From: Bacillota bacterium
GTDB lineage: Bacteria > Bacillota > Clostridia > Christensenellales > SZUA-584
Direction: 5' to 3'
Length of the DNA: 64,000 bases
NCBI GenBank assembly: GCA_023428025.1
Contig: JAEYZN010000039.1
Location: 1-64,000, forward strand
The translations under genes and the position numbers were made by a program. Positions 43,578 through 51,007 of this stretch are shown here, in pieces (within the stretch, counting starts at the first letter, position 1; every line of letters begins with the position of its first letter). A model generated the notes under the pieces. That model worked only from the letters and a program-made list of their open reading frames with translations. It did not search any database and was not told where the DNA came from.

Positions 43578-44396
43578 TTATCCGTTTTCCACAAACTGCG
43601 CCAGCTCCTGATTGAATTTCTCCTTCTGGTCGCAGAACAGGAAATGGCCGCTCTCCTCGAACGGCACCAGTCTGGCGTTTCGGATGCCGTCCCGCTGGGC
43701 CACGGCCAGCGGAAACAGGCAGACCTGATCGTGGGTGCCGTGCAATATCAGCGTGGGCGCGTCGATGGTCTTCAGGTCGTAAAACAGCCCTTCCTCATCC
43801 AGCCAGGTGTTCGCAATGGCCGCCGTCGCCCAGCCCGCCGCCCGCAGCCCCAGCTGGAATATCCAGTCCGTGAAGGGCGCGGTCTTGTACTGAAAGAAGA
43901 TCGTGTTGCCAAAGTCGGTGATCACCTTGGGCCGGTCGGTGTATGTGCCCTGAATGATGTCCAGCACCACCTGCCTGGGCAGCCCGTACGGAAAATAGGG
44001 CCGCTGTATCAGGCTGGGCGCGGCGGCGGCAAACAGCCCCAGCTTGGACACGCCGTGCCCGTTGTGCCTCGCCATGTACCGGACGCAGATCGCGCCGCCG
44101 GTAGAGTGCCCGCCCAGCGTGATATTGCGCAGCTGGAGCGCGTCAATCACGGCCCGCACGTCATCCGACAGCCGGTCGTAGTCATAGCCGCTCCACGGCT
44201 TGTCGGACAGGCCGAAGCCCCGGCAGTCCATCCCGACGCACCTGAAGCCCATGCCGGGCAGTTGGTCGAACTGGTACTCAAACAAATTGTGGTCTCCGGG
44301 CCAGCCATGGATAAACAGTATCGTCTTGCTGCCCGCCGGGTTCAGGTCCTCCACAAACACCCGCACCCCCTGCTCAACTTCTATGTAATACCCCAT
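43578..44396 (-). CDS. Alpha/beta hydrolase
   Basis: 272 residues from the ATG after GGAGGGG. Oxyanion HGWPGDHN, nucleophile GGHSTGGAI, acid near LHGTHDQV and catalytic His in EESGHFLF give a complete triad. It resembles haloperoxidase/epoxide-hydrolase type esterases of the cytosol. There is no signal peptide. The substrate is unknown. Confidence 0.9.
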   Translation of the reverse strand: MGYYIEVEQGVRVFVEDLNPAGSKTILFIHGWPGDHNLFEYQFDQLPGMGFRCVGMDCRGFGLSDKPWSGYDYDRLSDDVRAVIDALQLRNITLGGHSTGGAICVRYMARHNGHGVSKLGLFAAAAPSLIQRPYFPYGLPRQVVLDIIQGTYTDRPKVITDFGNTIFFQYKTAPFTDWIFQLGLRAAGWATAAIANTWLDEEGLFYDLKTIDAPTLILHGTHDQVCLFPLAVAQRDGIRNARLVPFEESGHFLFCDQKEKFNQELAQFVENG

Positions 44397-44582
44397 ATAA
44401 CACCCCTCCGCGCATAAATTCTCCATAATAGCGTATTTAACGGCATGGGCTATTATGATTCGCGCGCGATAGCGGGAGACGTATAATACTGTATATAGTA
44501 TGATCCGGGAATGCTGATCCCGATAATGTAAAGTCACGGACGCGTCCGCGCGCGCATATGTTACACCAAGGAGTGATTGGCT

Positions 44583-44870
44583 TTGCATACGCATCAGTTC
44601 AAGGGCGTCACCGTCTATGTGGACGGACACCTGCACCTGTTTTCCGGCGTCACCAGCGCCAGCCCGGAAACGCCGGGCCATACCCATATCGTATCCGGCG
44701 AGACCACGACGACGGACGGCCATTCGCACGGTTTTTCCATCCAGACGCAGCCGCCGACATACGTGGATGAAGGCGGTTACAAGCACTACCATTATTACGT
44801 GGGCCAGACCTACAACGTGCGCAACCACAGCCACGGCATGGAGAGCACCACCTTCGTGCTGGGCGAATAG
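44583..44870 (+). CDS. YmaF-family His-rich protein
   Basis: 96 residues from a TTG 9 bp after AAGGAG (a TTG two codons earlier is too near). Repeated blocks of the type HTHQFKGVTVYVDGHLHLFS, GHTHIVSGETTTTDGHSHGF, YKHYHYYVGQT and NHSHGMES are the YmaF pattern: beta-strand repeats each with two or three His. Metal binding or spore-coat association is suspected for the family but not shown. Confidence 0.8.
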   Translation: MHTHQFKGVTVYVDGHLHLFSGVTSASPETPGHTHIVSGETTTTDGHSHGFSIQTQPPTYVDEGGYKHYHYYVGQTYNVRNHSHGMESTTFVLGE

Positions 44871-44961
44871 ACACCGTTCGCCTTTGTTCGCCGTAGGCAC
44901 AGCCGGGCAGCCGTGCTATAATGTCTTTATGGTTTCATTCCTTTCAATCGCGAGGCGCTTC

Positions 44962-45912
44962 ATGAAACGCGGCCTGCTGCTGCTTTGCATATTGCTGCTG
45001 CTGCTGGCTGCGGCCTGCCAGCGCATACCCGCTTTCGCGCCGGATACGGACGCGCGCTGGGGCGAGACGCCCGCGCCGTCGTCCATGCTGCCGCCGCTGC
45101 CCTCCCCCACACCCGCGCCCGCGCCCGTCACGGGAGACGTCGAAGACCTGAAGCTGACGCTGTCGTTCTATTTCGGCGAACGCACCGGTCTGTATTCGGG
45201 GGCGCTGGTAAACGACCTGCCCCACGGCTACGGCAGCTTCATCGCCGCAAACCTGGATGGCGTCGGCTGGATGTACGAAGGCCATTGGGACAGCGGCCAT
45301 TTCAGCGGGCTGGGCCAATGCTTCTGGGCCGACGGCTCCATGGAAGAGGGCGAATACTTAAACGACGAGCTGCATGGCGAAGGCCGTGAATACATAGACG
45401 GTGTGCTGCGGTATGAAGGCGGCTATGCCGCGGGCCATTTTGACGGACAGGGTACGCTTTACGGCCTGAGCGGCATACGCATCTACACCGGCGCTTTCCG
45501 AAACGGCTACATCGTGGAAGACGCGGCAGCGCGCGAGGCGCGCATCAGCGCTTTCAAGCAGCGGTGTGCCGCGCCCGATTACGCCGCGCTGTATTCCGGT
45601 GCTGAAGCCGCGGCGAGTGACTGCGTGCAGGTGTCCGGCACGGTGTGCCGCGTGTTCGCGCCGTATCCCGACGCGCCGTATTATTGCAGCTTTCTGATGG
45701 CGGACGCGGCCACGCAGCAGAATGTCGTGAGCGTCAACCACCTGCTCTCCACGGACGAGGTGCTGCCTGTTGTCGGCCAGAGCGTCACCGTCTGGGGCAC
45801 GGCGGATACACTGTATACTTACACCACGCAGCTGAACTCGCCCGTATCCGTACCGCAGGTGGAGGCCTGGAGCGTGGAGAAGGGCGAATATCCCGACGGC
45901 TTTGAGGCGTAA
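44962..45912 (+). CDS. MORN-repeat lipoprotein
   Basis: 316 residues from the second in-frame ATG; the first lies at the start point of the TATAAT promoter (44917-44922). The signal ends in the lipobox LLAAAC. After a Pro-rich linker come MORN-type repeats: GERTGLYSGALVNDLPHGYG, YEGHWDSGHFSGLGQ, EEGEYLNDELHGEG and YEGGYAAGHFDGQG. A beta domain with two Cys and an OB-like ending follows. Surface-anchored binding role is inferred. Confidence 0.82.
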   Translation: MKRGLLLLCILLLLLAAACQRIPAFAPDTDARWGETPAPSSMLPPLPSPTPAPAPVTGDVEDLKLTLSFYFGERTGLYSGALVNDLPHGYGSFIAANLDGVGWMYEGHWDSGHFSGLGQCFWADGSMEEGEYLNDELHGEGREYIDGVLRYEGGYAAGHFDGQGTLYGLSGIRIYTGAFRNGYIVEDAAAREARISAFKQRCAAPDYAALYSGAEAAASDCVQVSGTVCRVFAPYPDAPYYCSFLMADAATQQNVVSVNHLLSTDEVLPVVGQSVTVWGTADTLYTYTTQLNSPVSVPQVEAWSVEKGEYPDGFEA

Positions 45913-45937
45913 CGGCAGCAAAGTATAGCGACCACTC

Positions 45938-45963
45938 AGCGGACTTATAAGCCGCTTTTTTTA
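45938..45963 (+). terminator. Weak terminator after the MORN lipoprotein
   Basis: AGCGG-acttataag-CCGCT followed by seven T and AT. The stem is short but the T run is good. Confidence 0.55.
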
Positions 45964-45997
45964 TCCTTAAAATCCAGACCATTTATGGAAAGCACGC

Positions 45998-46047
45998 TTG
46001 ACATTTCCCGTATTCCGCGTTATGCTTTAACGGAAAGTTAACTTTCC
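45998..46047 (+). promoter_or_regulatory. Promoter and perfect palindrome before the XRE-membrane pair
   Basis: TTGACA (45998-46003) and TATGCT (46021-46026) are 17 bp apart. GGAAAGTTAACTTTCC (46032-46047) is a perfect 16-bp palindrome over the expected start of transcription: a probable operator for the XRE protein. Confidence 0.75.
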
Positions 46048-46068
46048 ATTTTTGGATAAGGAGCTGCC

Positions 46069-46266
46069 ATGAAAAACAGGCTGGAGGAGCTGCGCAAACA
46101 GCGCGGCATCCGTCAGGAGGAGCTGGCCGCCGCGCTCAGCGTGTCGCGCCAGACCATCGGGTCTCTGGAAAACGGGCGGTACAACCCGTCCATCAAGCTG
46201 GCGCTGAAGATCGCGCGGTATTTCGGGCTGCCCGTGGAGCAGATATTCATCGACGAGGAGGAATGA
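46069..46266 (+). CDS. XRE-family regulator of a membrane-protein pair
   Basis: 65 residues: a single Cro-type HTH (LRKQRGIRQEELAAALSVSR QTIGSLENGRYNPS, split) ending in EQIFIDEEE. AAGGAG precedes the ATG. It is 3 bp before the membrane protein gene and follows a promoter with a perfect palindrome, so it is likely self-regulated. A similar pair, in reverse gene order, occurs at 59.4-60.1 kb. Confidence 0.88.
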   Translation: MKNRLEELRKQRGIRQEELAAALSVSRQTIGSLENGRYNPSIKLALKIARYFGLPVEQIFIDEEE

Positions 46267-46269
46267 ACT

Positions 46270-46686
46270 ATGCTGAAAAAAACATCATTTTATATCGCCG
46301 TCCTGATCACAGGCGTTGTGCTGGCGGCTGTGAGCATTCTGTTCACCGGGGAGTCCATGAAGGCGGTGGGAGGCGTGCTGATTGGCGTGGGCGCGGGGCT
46401 CGCCGGCATGAGCATCGCCTATCTGGTCATGAAGCGCTATATGAAAAAACATCCGGACATCGCCCGGCAGAACGAGATCGAGCAGGGCGACGAGCGCAGC
46501 GAGATGATACGCACCAAGGCGCGGGCCGCGGCGGGCTCGGTGGTCCAGTGGCTGGTGATCGCGCTGGCGGGCGTATGGATACTGACGGATGCGCCGCTGT
46601 GGCAGACGCTGGTCACGGTGGGCGTGTATGCCGCTTACAATGTGCTGCTGCTCGTCATGACGGTGCGTTATCAGAGGCAGATGTGA
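46270..46686 (+). CDS. Four-helix membrane protein partnered with XRE
   Basis: 138 residues after GAGGAGG. Two membrane helices, a polar loop MKKHPDIARQNEIEQGDERS EMIRTKARAA (split) and two more helices. The loop motif NEIExxDERxxxIxxKA is shared with the membrane proteins of many XRE pairs, including the one at 59.6 kb (EMVEDERDKLIELKSSKVG). Function is unknown; transport, immunity or signalling is possible. Confidence 0.7.
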   Translation: MLKKTSFYIAVLITGVVLAAVSILFTGESMKAVGGVLIGVGAGLAGMSIAYLVMKRYMKKHPDIARQNEIEQGDERSEMIRTKARAAAGSVVQWLVIALAGVWILTDAPLWQTLVTVGVYAAYNVLLLVMTVRYQRQM

Positions 46687-46749
46687 CGGCGCGGCAACCC
46701 CTGCCCCGCCGGGTGGTGCTTGCACCACAGGCCATATATGCGCGCATCT

Positions 46750-46859
46750 GTAGGGATCGGTCGCTTGCCTGTGCCCAGTATGGGTATGACCGTTTCTTTT
46801 GCCGGAACCAGAGCTGCGGGCAGGGCGGATAGCGGGCGGGCACAGGGACCCGCCCCTAC
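46750..46859. repeat. 110-bp MITE-like element with inverted ends
   Basis: The left end GTAGGGATCGGTCGCTTGCC... TGTGCCC and the right end GGGCACAGGGACCCGCCCCT AC (split) are imperfect inverted repeats of about 22-27 bp; the outer GTAGGG and inner CTGTGCCC match fully. It has no coding capacity. The rest of 46687-47117 holds only the next gene's promoter (TTGCCT at 47062, TATAAT at 47086). Confidence 0.5.
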
Positions 46860-47117
46860 GGAACGCACAACTATGAGCATGCAAAATAAGTGTCCAAAAT
46901 GGGTATCCATCGCCAGGTTCAGCCTCTCTAGCCATTCCATACGCATCAAGCTCCTTTACGCGTCCCAGTTTATCAAAGCGCCGCCGCCGTGTCCGCGCAA
47001 TCCCTGCACGAAAATGCGCGGCTTTTCCCATTATACATGAAACGCAGGATAATGGGGAATATTGCCTACATACAGGCTTTTATGGTATAATCAAGCAAAA
47101 ACAAGGAGGGACAAGCC

Positions 47118-47426
47118 ATGCCTGATTTCGGAACATCCTTTTCCGGGCTCGCGAAGGACCGTAAGCTGACCCATGCCGAGCTGATCCGCGCCATCCGCTT
47201 CATGATCGCCGCGGAATACGAGGCCATCCAGCTTTACATGCAGCTGGCCGAATCCACCGACAACCAGCTCGCCATCGCGGTGCTGGAGGACATCGCCAAC
47301 GAAGAGCGCGTGCACGCCGGCGAGTTCCTGCGCCTTTTGAAAGAGCTGGCTCCCGACGAGGAGAAGTTCTACGACGAGGGCTCGGAAGAGGTGGAAGAGG
47401 AGCTGGAGGAGCTGGGCCTGCGGTAA
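47118..47426 (+). CDS. Ferritin-like di-iron protein
   Basis: 102 residues after AAGGAGGG. Two helices carry the metal ligands: EYEAIQLYMQL and EDIANEERVHAGEFLRLL (E, E, ExxH). The tail is very acidic (EEVEEELEELGL). It is near in pattern to the short ferritin-like proteins that travel as encapsulin cargo. No encapsulin shell gene is beside it in this window, so iron or peroxide handling alone is the safer call. Confidence 0.82.
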   Translation: MPDFGTSFSGLAKDRKLTHAELIRAIRFMIAAEYEAIQLYMQLAESTDNQLAIAVLEDIANEERVHAGEFLRLLKELAPDEEKFYDEGSEEVEEELEELGLR

Positions 47427-47628
47427 CCGTCACCCGCTATCCGTGTCTTTCCCGCCAGGGGCGGCAGGTCTTGTGTCATCATGGCGCCGGGCCGGTGTTG
47501 GTGTGCCCACAGAACGGCTCTTATCAATTCTTTACAGCTGCCGTATTGATATTGTGCGCTTCATGCTATAAAATGGAGGCAGTCATAGTAGAGTTATTTT
47601 ATTTTAAATATTTAAGGAGGGCATATCT

Positions 47629-48396
47629 ATGAGAACAGCCAGTCTGGTACTGGGCCTTGTTGGTGGCATACTCGCCATCATCATCTCTATCTTTGTACTC
47701 GTTGGCGCGGCGTCTCTGAGCTATCTGAATTCCTATGGTTTCAGCGACGACATGAACGACATCCTGAACCAGTATTCCGATGAATTCTCAGATGGATTAG
47801 CGGAAGGCTTTGACAACGGTAATTTCAACTTTGATTACAATTACGACTTCGACTACGATTACGATTACGACATCGACCTTGGCGATTATGCGGACTTTGG
47901 CCTGAGGGCTGCCGCCACATGGCTGACGGTGTCCGGCGTGCTCGGCATCATCGGCGGTATCCTCGGCACCATCGGCGGCGCCCTTGCCAAGAAAAAGAAC
48001 GTGCTGGCGGGCGTGTTCATGATCATCGCCTGCGTGCTGTCCAGCATGACGGGCTGGGGCATCATTTCCGGTATCGCGCTGCTGGTGGGCGGCATCCTCG
48101 CGCTGGTGAAAGAGAAGAACCCGCAGGCCGCAGCCGCAGCCGCCGGATATCCGTATCCGCCGTACCCGCCGTATCAGCAGGCTCCGCAATACAATCCGTA
48201 TCAGCCGCCGCCGCAGGCACCCCCGTACAACGCGTATCCGCAGTATCCGCAGACGCCTCCTGCTCCCCCGGCTCCGCCGCAGGAACCCGTTGCGCCGCAG
48301 GAACCCGTTGCGGCGCAGGAACCCGTTGCCCCGCAGGAACCCGTTGCCCCGCAGGAACCCGTTGCCCCGCAGGACACAGATGAACCCAAAGAATAA
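47629..48396 (+). CDS. Membrane protein with Asp/Tyr stretch and Pro-Glu repeats (DUF4064-like)
   Basis: 255 residues, AAGGAGG ribosome site. Membrane helices at 5-28, 95-120, 125-145 and 145-165. The outside loop has alternating Asp and Tyr (YNYDFDYDYDYDIDLGDY). The C-terminal 85 residues are rich in Pro, Tyr and Gln and end in five or more copies of PQEPVA. A TATAAA with TTGATA 15 bp upstream lies 55 bp before the start. The layout resembles DUF4064 proteins of Bacillota. Function is unknown. Confidence 0.75.
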   Translation: MRTASLVLGLVGGILAIIISIFVLVGAASLSYLNSYGFSDDMNDILNQYSDEFSDGLAEGFDNGNFNFDYNYDFDYDYDYDIDLGDYADFGLRAAATWLTVSGVLGIIGGILGTIGGALAKKKNVLAGVFMIIACVLSSMTGWGIISGIALLVGGILALVKEKNPQAAAAAAGYPYPPYPPYQQAPQYNPYQPPPQAPPYNAYPQYPQTPPAPPAPPQEPVAPQEPVAAQEPVAPQEPVAPQEPVAPQDTDEPKE

Positions 48397-48408
48397 CACC
48401 ACGATATG

Positions 48409-48436
48409 AAAGGCCGCAGCACATGCGGCCTTTTTT
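48409..48436 (+). terminator. Intrinsic terminator
   Basis: AAAGGCCGCA-gcaca-TGCGGCCTTT with six T: perfect 10-bp stem, 12 bp after the membrane protein gene. Confidence 0.9.
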
Positions 48437-48544
48437 GCGTCCATTGGTAAGCCTGTCACCGTCAGGCAAATTATACTTGATATCTCCCCGCATTGCGGCT
48501 ACTATGGAGGTTGCTGTGATACTACGAAAAGAGATGTGTGTGCA

Positions 48545-49237
48545 ATGTTCCTTGGCGTTATCGTGAATTTCCTGGCGGTGTTGGCGGGCAGCGCGGTCGG
48601 CCTTTTCTTCAAAAACAAGCTCAAAGCCCGTTATCAGAAGGCGCTGACGGACGTCATCGCGCTGGGCGTGGTGGGCGTGGGCATCCTCTACGCCATCAAA
48701 TCACAGAATATACTGGTGATGATACTCAGCCTCATCGTCGGTACGCTGCTGGGCACGCTGATCCGCATCGACGACCGGCTGGAGAGCCTGGGCGGCAAGC
48801 TGCAAAGCCGCCTCAAACAGGCGGGCGGTTCGTTCTCCGAAGGCTTCGCGGGCGCGTCCATCCTGTTCTGCGTGGGGTCCATGGCCATCATGGGCAGCAT
48901 GAGCAGCGCGCTCTCAGGCGACCACGGCATCCTGTTCACCAAGTCCATCATGGACGGCGTCACGTCCATCTTCCTCGCGTCCACCATGGGCGTGGGCGTG
49001 CTGTTCTCCGCGTTTCCGGTGCTGATCTATCAGGGGCTGCTCACGTTCGCCTTCTCGCTGTTCGCGGGCGGGCTGGACAGCGCCGTCGTGAACGAGATCT
49101 CCGCGGTGGGCGGCATCATCCTTTTCGGCATCGCCGTCAACATGTTGGGCCTCAAAAAGGTGAAAACGGGCGACATGGCGCTCTCGCTGTTCCTGCCCAT
49201 CGGCCTGCTGCCGCTGCTCAAGCTGCTCGGGCTGTAA
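48545..49237 (+). CDS. DUF554 membrane protein (YdfK-like)
   Basis: 230 residues. MFLGVIVNFLAVLAGSAVGL, the GVVGVGILYAIKSQN helix, the loop IRIDDRLESLGGKLQSRL and the FCVGSMAIMGSMSSALSGDH motif are diagnostic of DUF554. Six to seven membrane helices. It is a possible transporter; no substrate is known. The ribosome site is weak (AAAAGAGA), and a GTG three codons earlier is too close to it. Confidence 0.88.
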   Translation: MFLGVIVNFLAVLAGSAVGLFFKNKLKARYQKALTDVIALGVVGVGILYAIKSQNILVMILSLIVGTLLGTLIRIDDRLESLGGKLQSRLKQAGGSFSEGFAGASILFCVGSMAIMGSMSSALSGDHGILFTKSIMDGVTSIFLASTMGVGVLFSAFPVLIYQGLLTFAFSLFAGGLDSAVVNEISAVGGIILFGIAVNMLGLKKVKTGDMALSLFLPIGLLPLLKLLGL

Positions 49238-49251
49238 CCTACTGGCTGTCC

Positions 49252-49279
49252 GGCTCTCTCGTTGAAGAGGGCCTTTTTT
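49252..49279 (+). terminator. Terminator after the DUF554 gene
   Basis: GGCTCTCT-cgttga-AGAGGGCC with six T; one mismatch in an 8-bp stem. Confidence 0.75.
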
Positions 49280-49331
49280 GTACTATACAAAAAGCAGCCT
49301 TTGCGGCATTGCGACCGAGCATTTAACGCCC

Positions 49332-49625
49332 ATAGCCCCGCCCGTTTGGGCTTATTTCCGGCAGTTGTCCGGCAAAGAGGTTTACGCGGCTATGGCGGTA
49401 CAGGCGACCGCGGAAGTCCAATTCGTGATTAACTGGCGGGACGACGTTACAACGGCGCATATTGTGCGCTACAAGGGAATTTTGTACGATATTACCCGCG
49501 TGGACGTATTCGAGGGTTACAAAGCCGCTATCAGCCTGTATTGTAAGTTGTCGGGGGAAAAGTTTAACGCCCACCCCGACGCTTTACAAGTATGGATAGG
49601 CTGCAACAGCTTATCCTTTAGTTAG
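49332..49625 (+). pseudogene. Phage head-tail joining (head closure) protein remnant
   Basis: VWAYFRQLSGKEVYAAMAVQ, VQFVINWRDDVTTAHIVRYK and GILYDITRVDVFEGYKAAIS fit the C-terminal two-thirds of SPP1 gp16-like head closure proteins (W-x-LSGxExxxAxxxxA...). The true N-terminus is missing and the frame begins in the preceding terminator, so no start can be supported. No other structural phage gene is present: it is a scrap of a lost prophage. Its end overlaps the convergent gene by 15 bp. Confidence 0.7.
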
Positions 49626-50258
49626 CGCATCATAGCGTTTTTTGGACGTTTTGTATTCTTTGAAATAATGCTCCCAAATAGCCATTTTTTCATCATAGCT
49701 ATTTGCTTCTTTTTGTAAAACCTCTATGAACGCTAACACCTGTTTATGATAAAACCATTCATATGTATGCTTTGCTTTAGCAGGCGTTATACGCAATTCT
49801 TTTGCGATTGCTATATATGACGCTTTTTCAACCTCCCGCATTTCGATAACACGGGCAATCGTTTCTTTGCTCAGTTTGGGCTTAAATGGTGGCATACTCC
49901 TGACAAATTGTATCGGCATACCCGGTTCCCCGCCCCTGTATTCATCCAAAATGCTTTTATACTTCTTTTCCAAATATGCACAGGCATATGACCAGCCTTG
50001 ATAGCATTCATAAGCATTATCATAGACTTTTCTGATTTGTGAACTGCCTTCATATCCAAGCACTACCGCAATATGATTGATGTATAAGCGTATTTGCTTA
50101 ACCTTCATTTTGTTATATATTTGCGCAACCCTTGCAACCGATATTTCGCACTCTTTTGCGATATCGGTAAATGTGTTGCCGTGTTGGTCGCGAAGCAGCA
50201 TAACCTCATACGCACGCTCGTCCTGTTTTAATATGCTGTATGGAATGTCTTTCAGCAT
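49611..50258 (-). CDS. Sigma-like helix-turn-helix protein of a mobile element
   Basis: 215 residues. An N-terminal sigma-70 region 4-like HTH (EVMLLRDQHGNTFTDIAKEC EISVARVAQIYNKMK, split), a middle part rich in Tyr and Lys, and a second HTH-like segment (ASYIAIAKELRITPAKAKHT). AT-rich relative to neighbours. Such proteins are common in phage and conjugative regions of Bacillota, where they act as regulators. Two direct repeats lie just upstream. Confidence 0.65.
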   Translation of the reverse strand: MLKDIPYSILKQDERAYEVMLLRDQHGNTFTDIAKECEISVARVAQIYNKMKVKQIRLYINHIAVVLGYEGSSQIRKVYDNAYECYQGWSYACAYLEKKYKSILDEYRGGEPGMPIQFVRSMPPFKPKLSKETIARVIEMREVEKASYIAIAKELRITPAKAKHTYEWFYHKQVLAFIEVLQKEANSYDEKMAIWEHYFKEYKTSKKRYDALTKG

Positions 50259-50308
50259 ACGGCCCGTCCCGTCCTTTCGTTGTTATTTGATACGTCGATT
50301 TTCACTGT

Positions 50309-50385
50309 TAACGGTACAACAACAGTTAAATAAAGATTATCAGAAATAAGCAACATAAAATACGGTAACGGTACAATAACAGTTA
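50309..50385. repeat. Two 20-bp direct repeats, operator- or iteron-like
   Basis: TAACGGTACAACAACAGTTA (50309-50328) and TAACGGTACAATAACAGTTA (50366-50385) differ at one base and are 57 bp apart. Each has TAAC...GTTA ends. They lie 50-130 bp upstream of the minus-strand sigma-like gene, whose product may bind them. Confidence 0.6.
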
Positions 50386-50426
50386 TTTAACCGTTGCATA
50401 TATTTGTTATTTGTTGTTAATATCGA

Positions 50427-50642
50427 GGACGATTATTTAGAAAAAAAGCGTTATATCGCAAAACGGGAAATTTCTTTAATGTTTCACTTGACTATCTTGC
50501 AGGCTTATCTGATGTGAAGCAGCAAATTAGAGAAAGTGATTTATCACCAAATGAGTTGGAGCATTTACATACATACCGACAGTTAAGCGATAACGACAGA
50601 GAAAAGATAAAAGCATATACTGACGGTTTGCAAAGAAAATAA
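50427..50642 (+). pseudogene. XRE/CI-type repressor tail
   Basis: A startless frame reads TGNFFNVSLDYLAGLSDVKQ, then SPNELEHLHTYRQLSDNDRE and ends TDGLQRK-stop. This is the C-terminal part of a Cro/CI-type repressor (the usual NxSLDYLLG). The DNA-binding helices are missing. It belongs to the same phage or element debris as the head closure remnant. Confidence 0.65.
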
Positions 50643-51007
50643 ATCTCATTTCTGTAAAAACAATCCGGTATGTTTTATAATTTTGACAAGCAATATATTG
50701 TATCGTTGAGTATCATTTTACATATTTAAGCGACAGATAAGCGACAAAATGACAGCAAAGCACGGAAAAAACCTTGATTTTACGGGGTTTATTCCGTGCT
50801 TTATATAGTCCTTCTCGGAAAACAGCCTTACTTCTCTTAATTGAAAAGGATTATCTCCTCCGCTTTCATTATAGCACAAGAAGATTTTTATTATCAGTCT
50901 TATATTTGGCATCCATTGAGTTTATTCTAATGAAAAAACAATATCGACGCACCAGACTGCTGTCAGGACATTTCCAATAAACGCCGTGAATTCAGGGAGG
51001 ATCATGA
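50643..51007. other. Intergenic before helD
   Basis: AT-rich, with no supportable gene. AAGCACGGAAAAAACC and its partial reverse ATTCCGTGCTTTATA (50757-50805) can form a hairpin. GGGAGG before 51008 is the helD ribosome site. Confidence 0.45.

Noticed and set aside
47118..47426. Encapsulin nanocompartment system
   Set aside because: The ferritin-like protein resembles encapsulin cargo, but no shell gene lies in the window.
48280..48370. CRISPR-like short repeats
   Set aside because: They are 18-bp coding repeats for PQEPVA inside a membrane protein; no spacers.
48538..49326. 262-residue plus frame beside DUF554
   Set aside because: Arg/His/Gly-rich shifted reading of the DUF554 gene.
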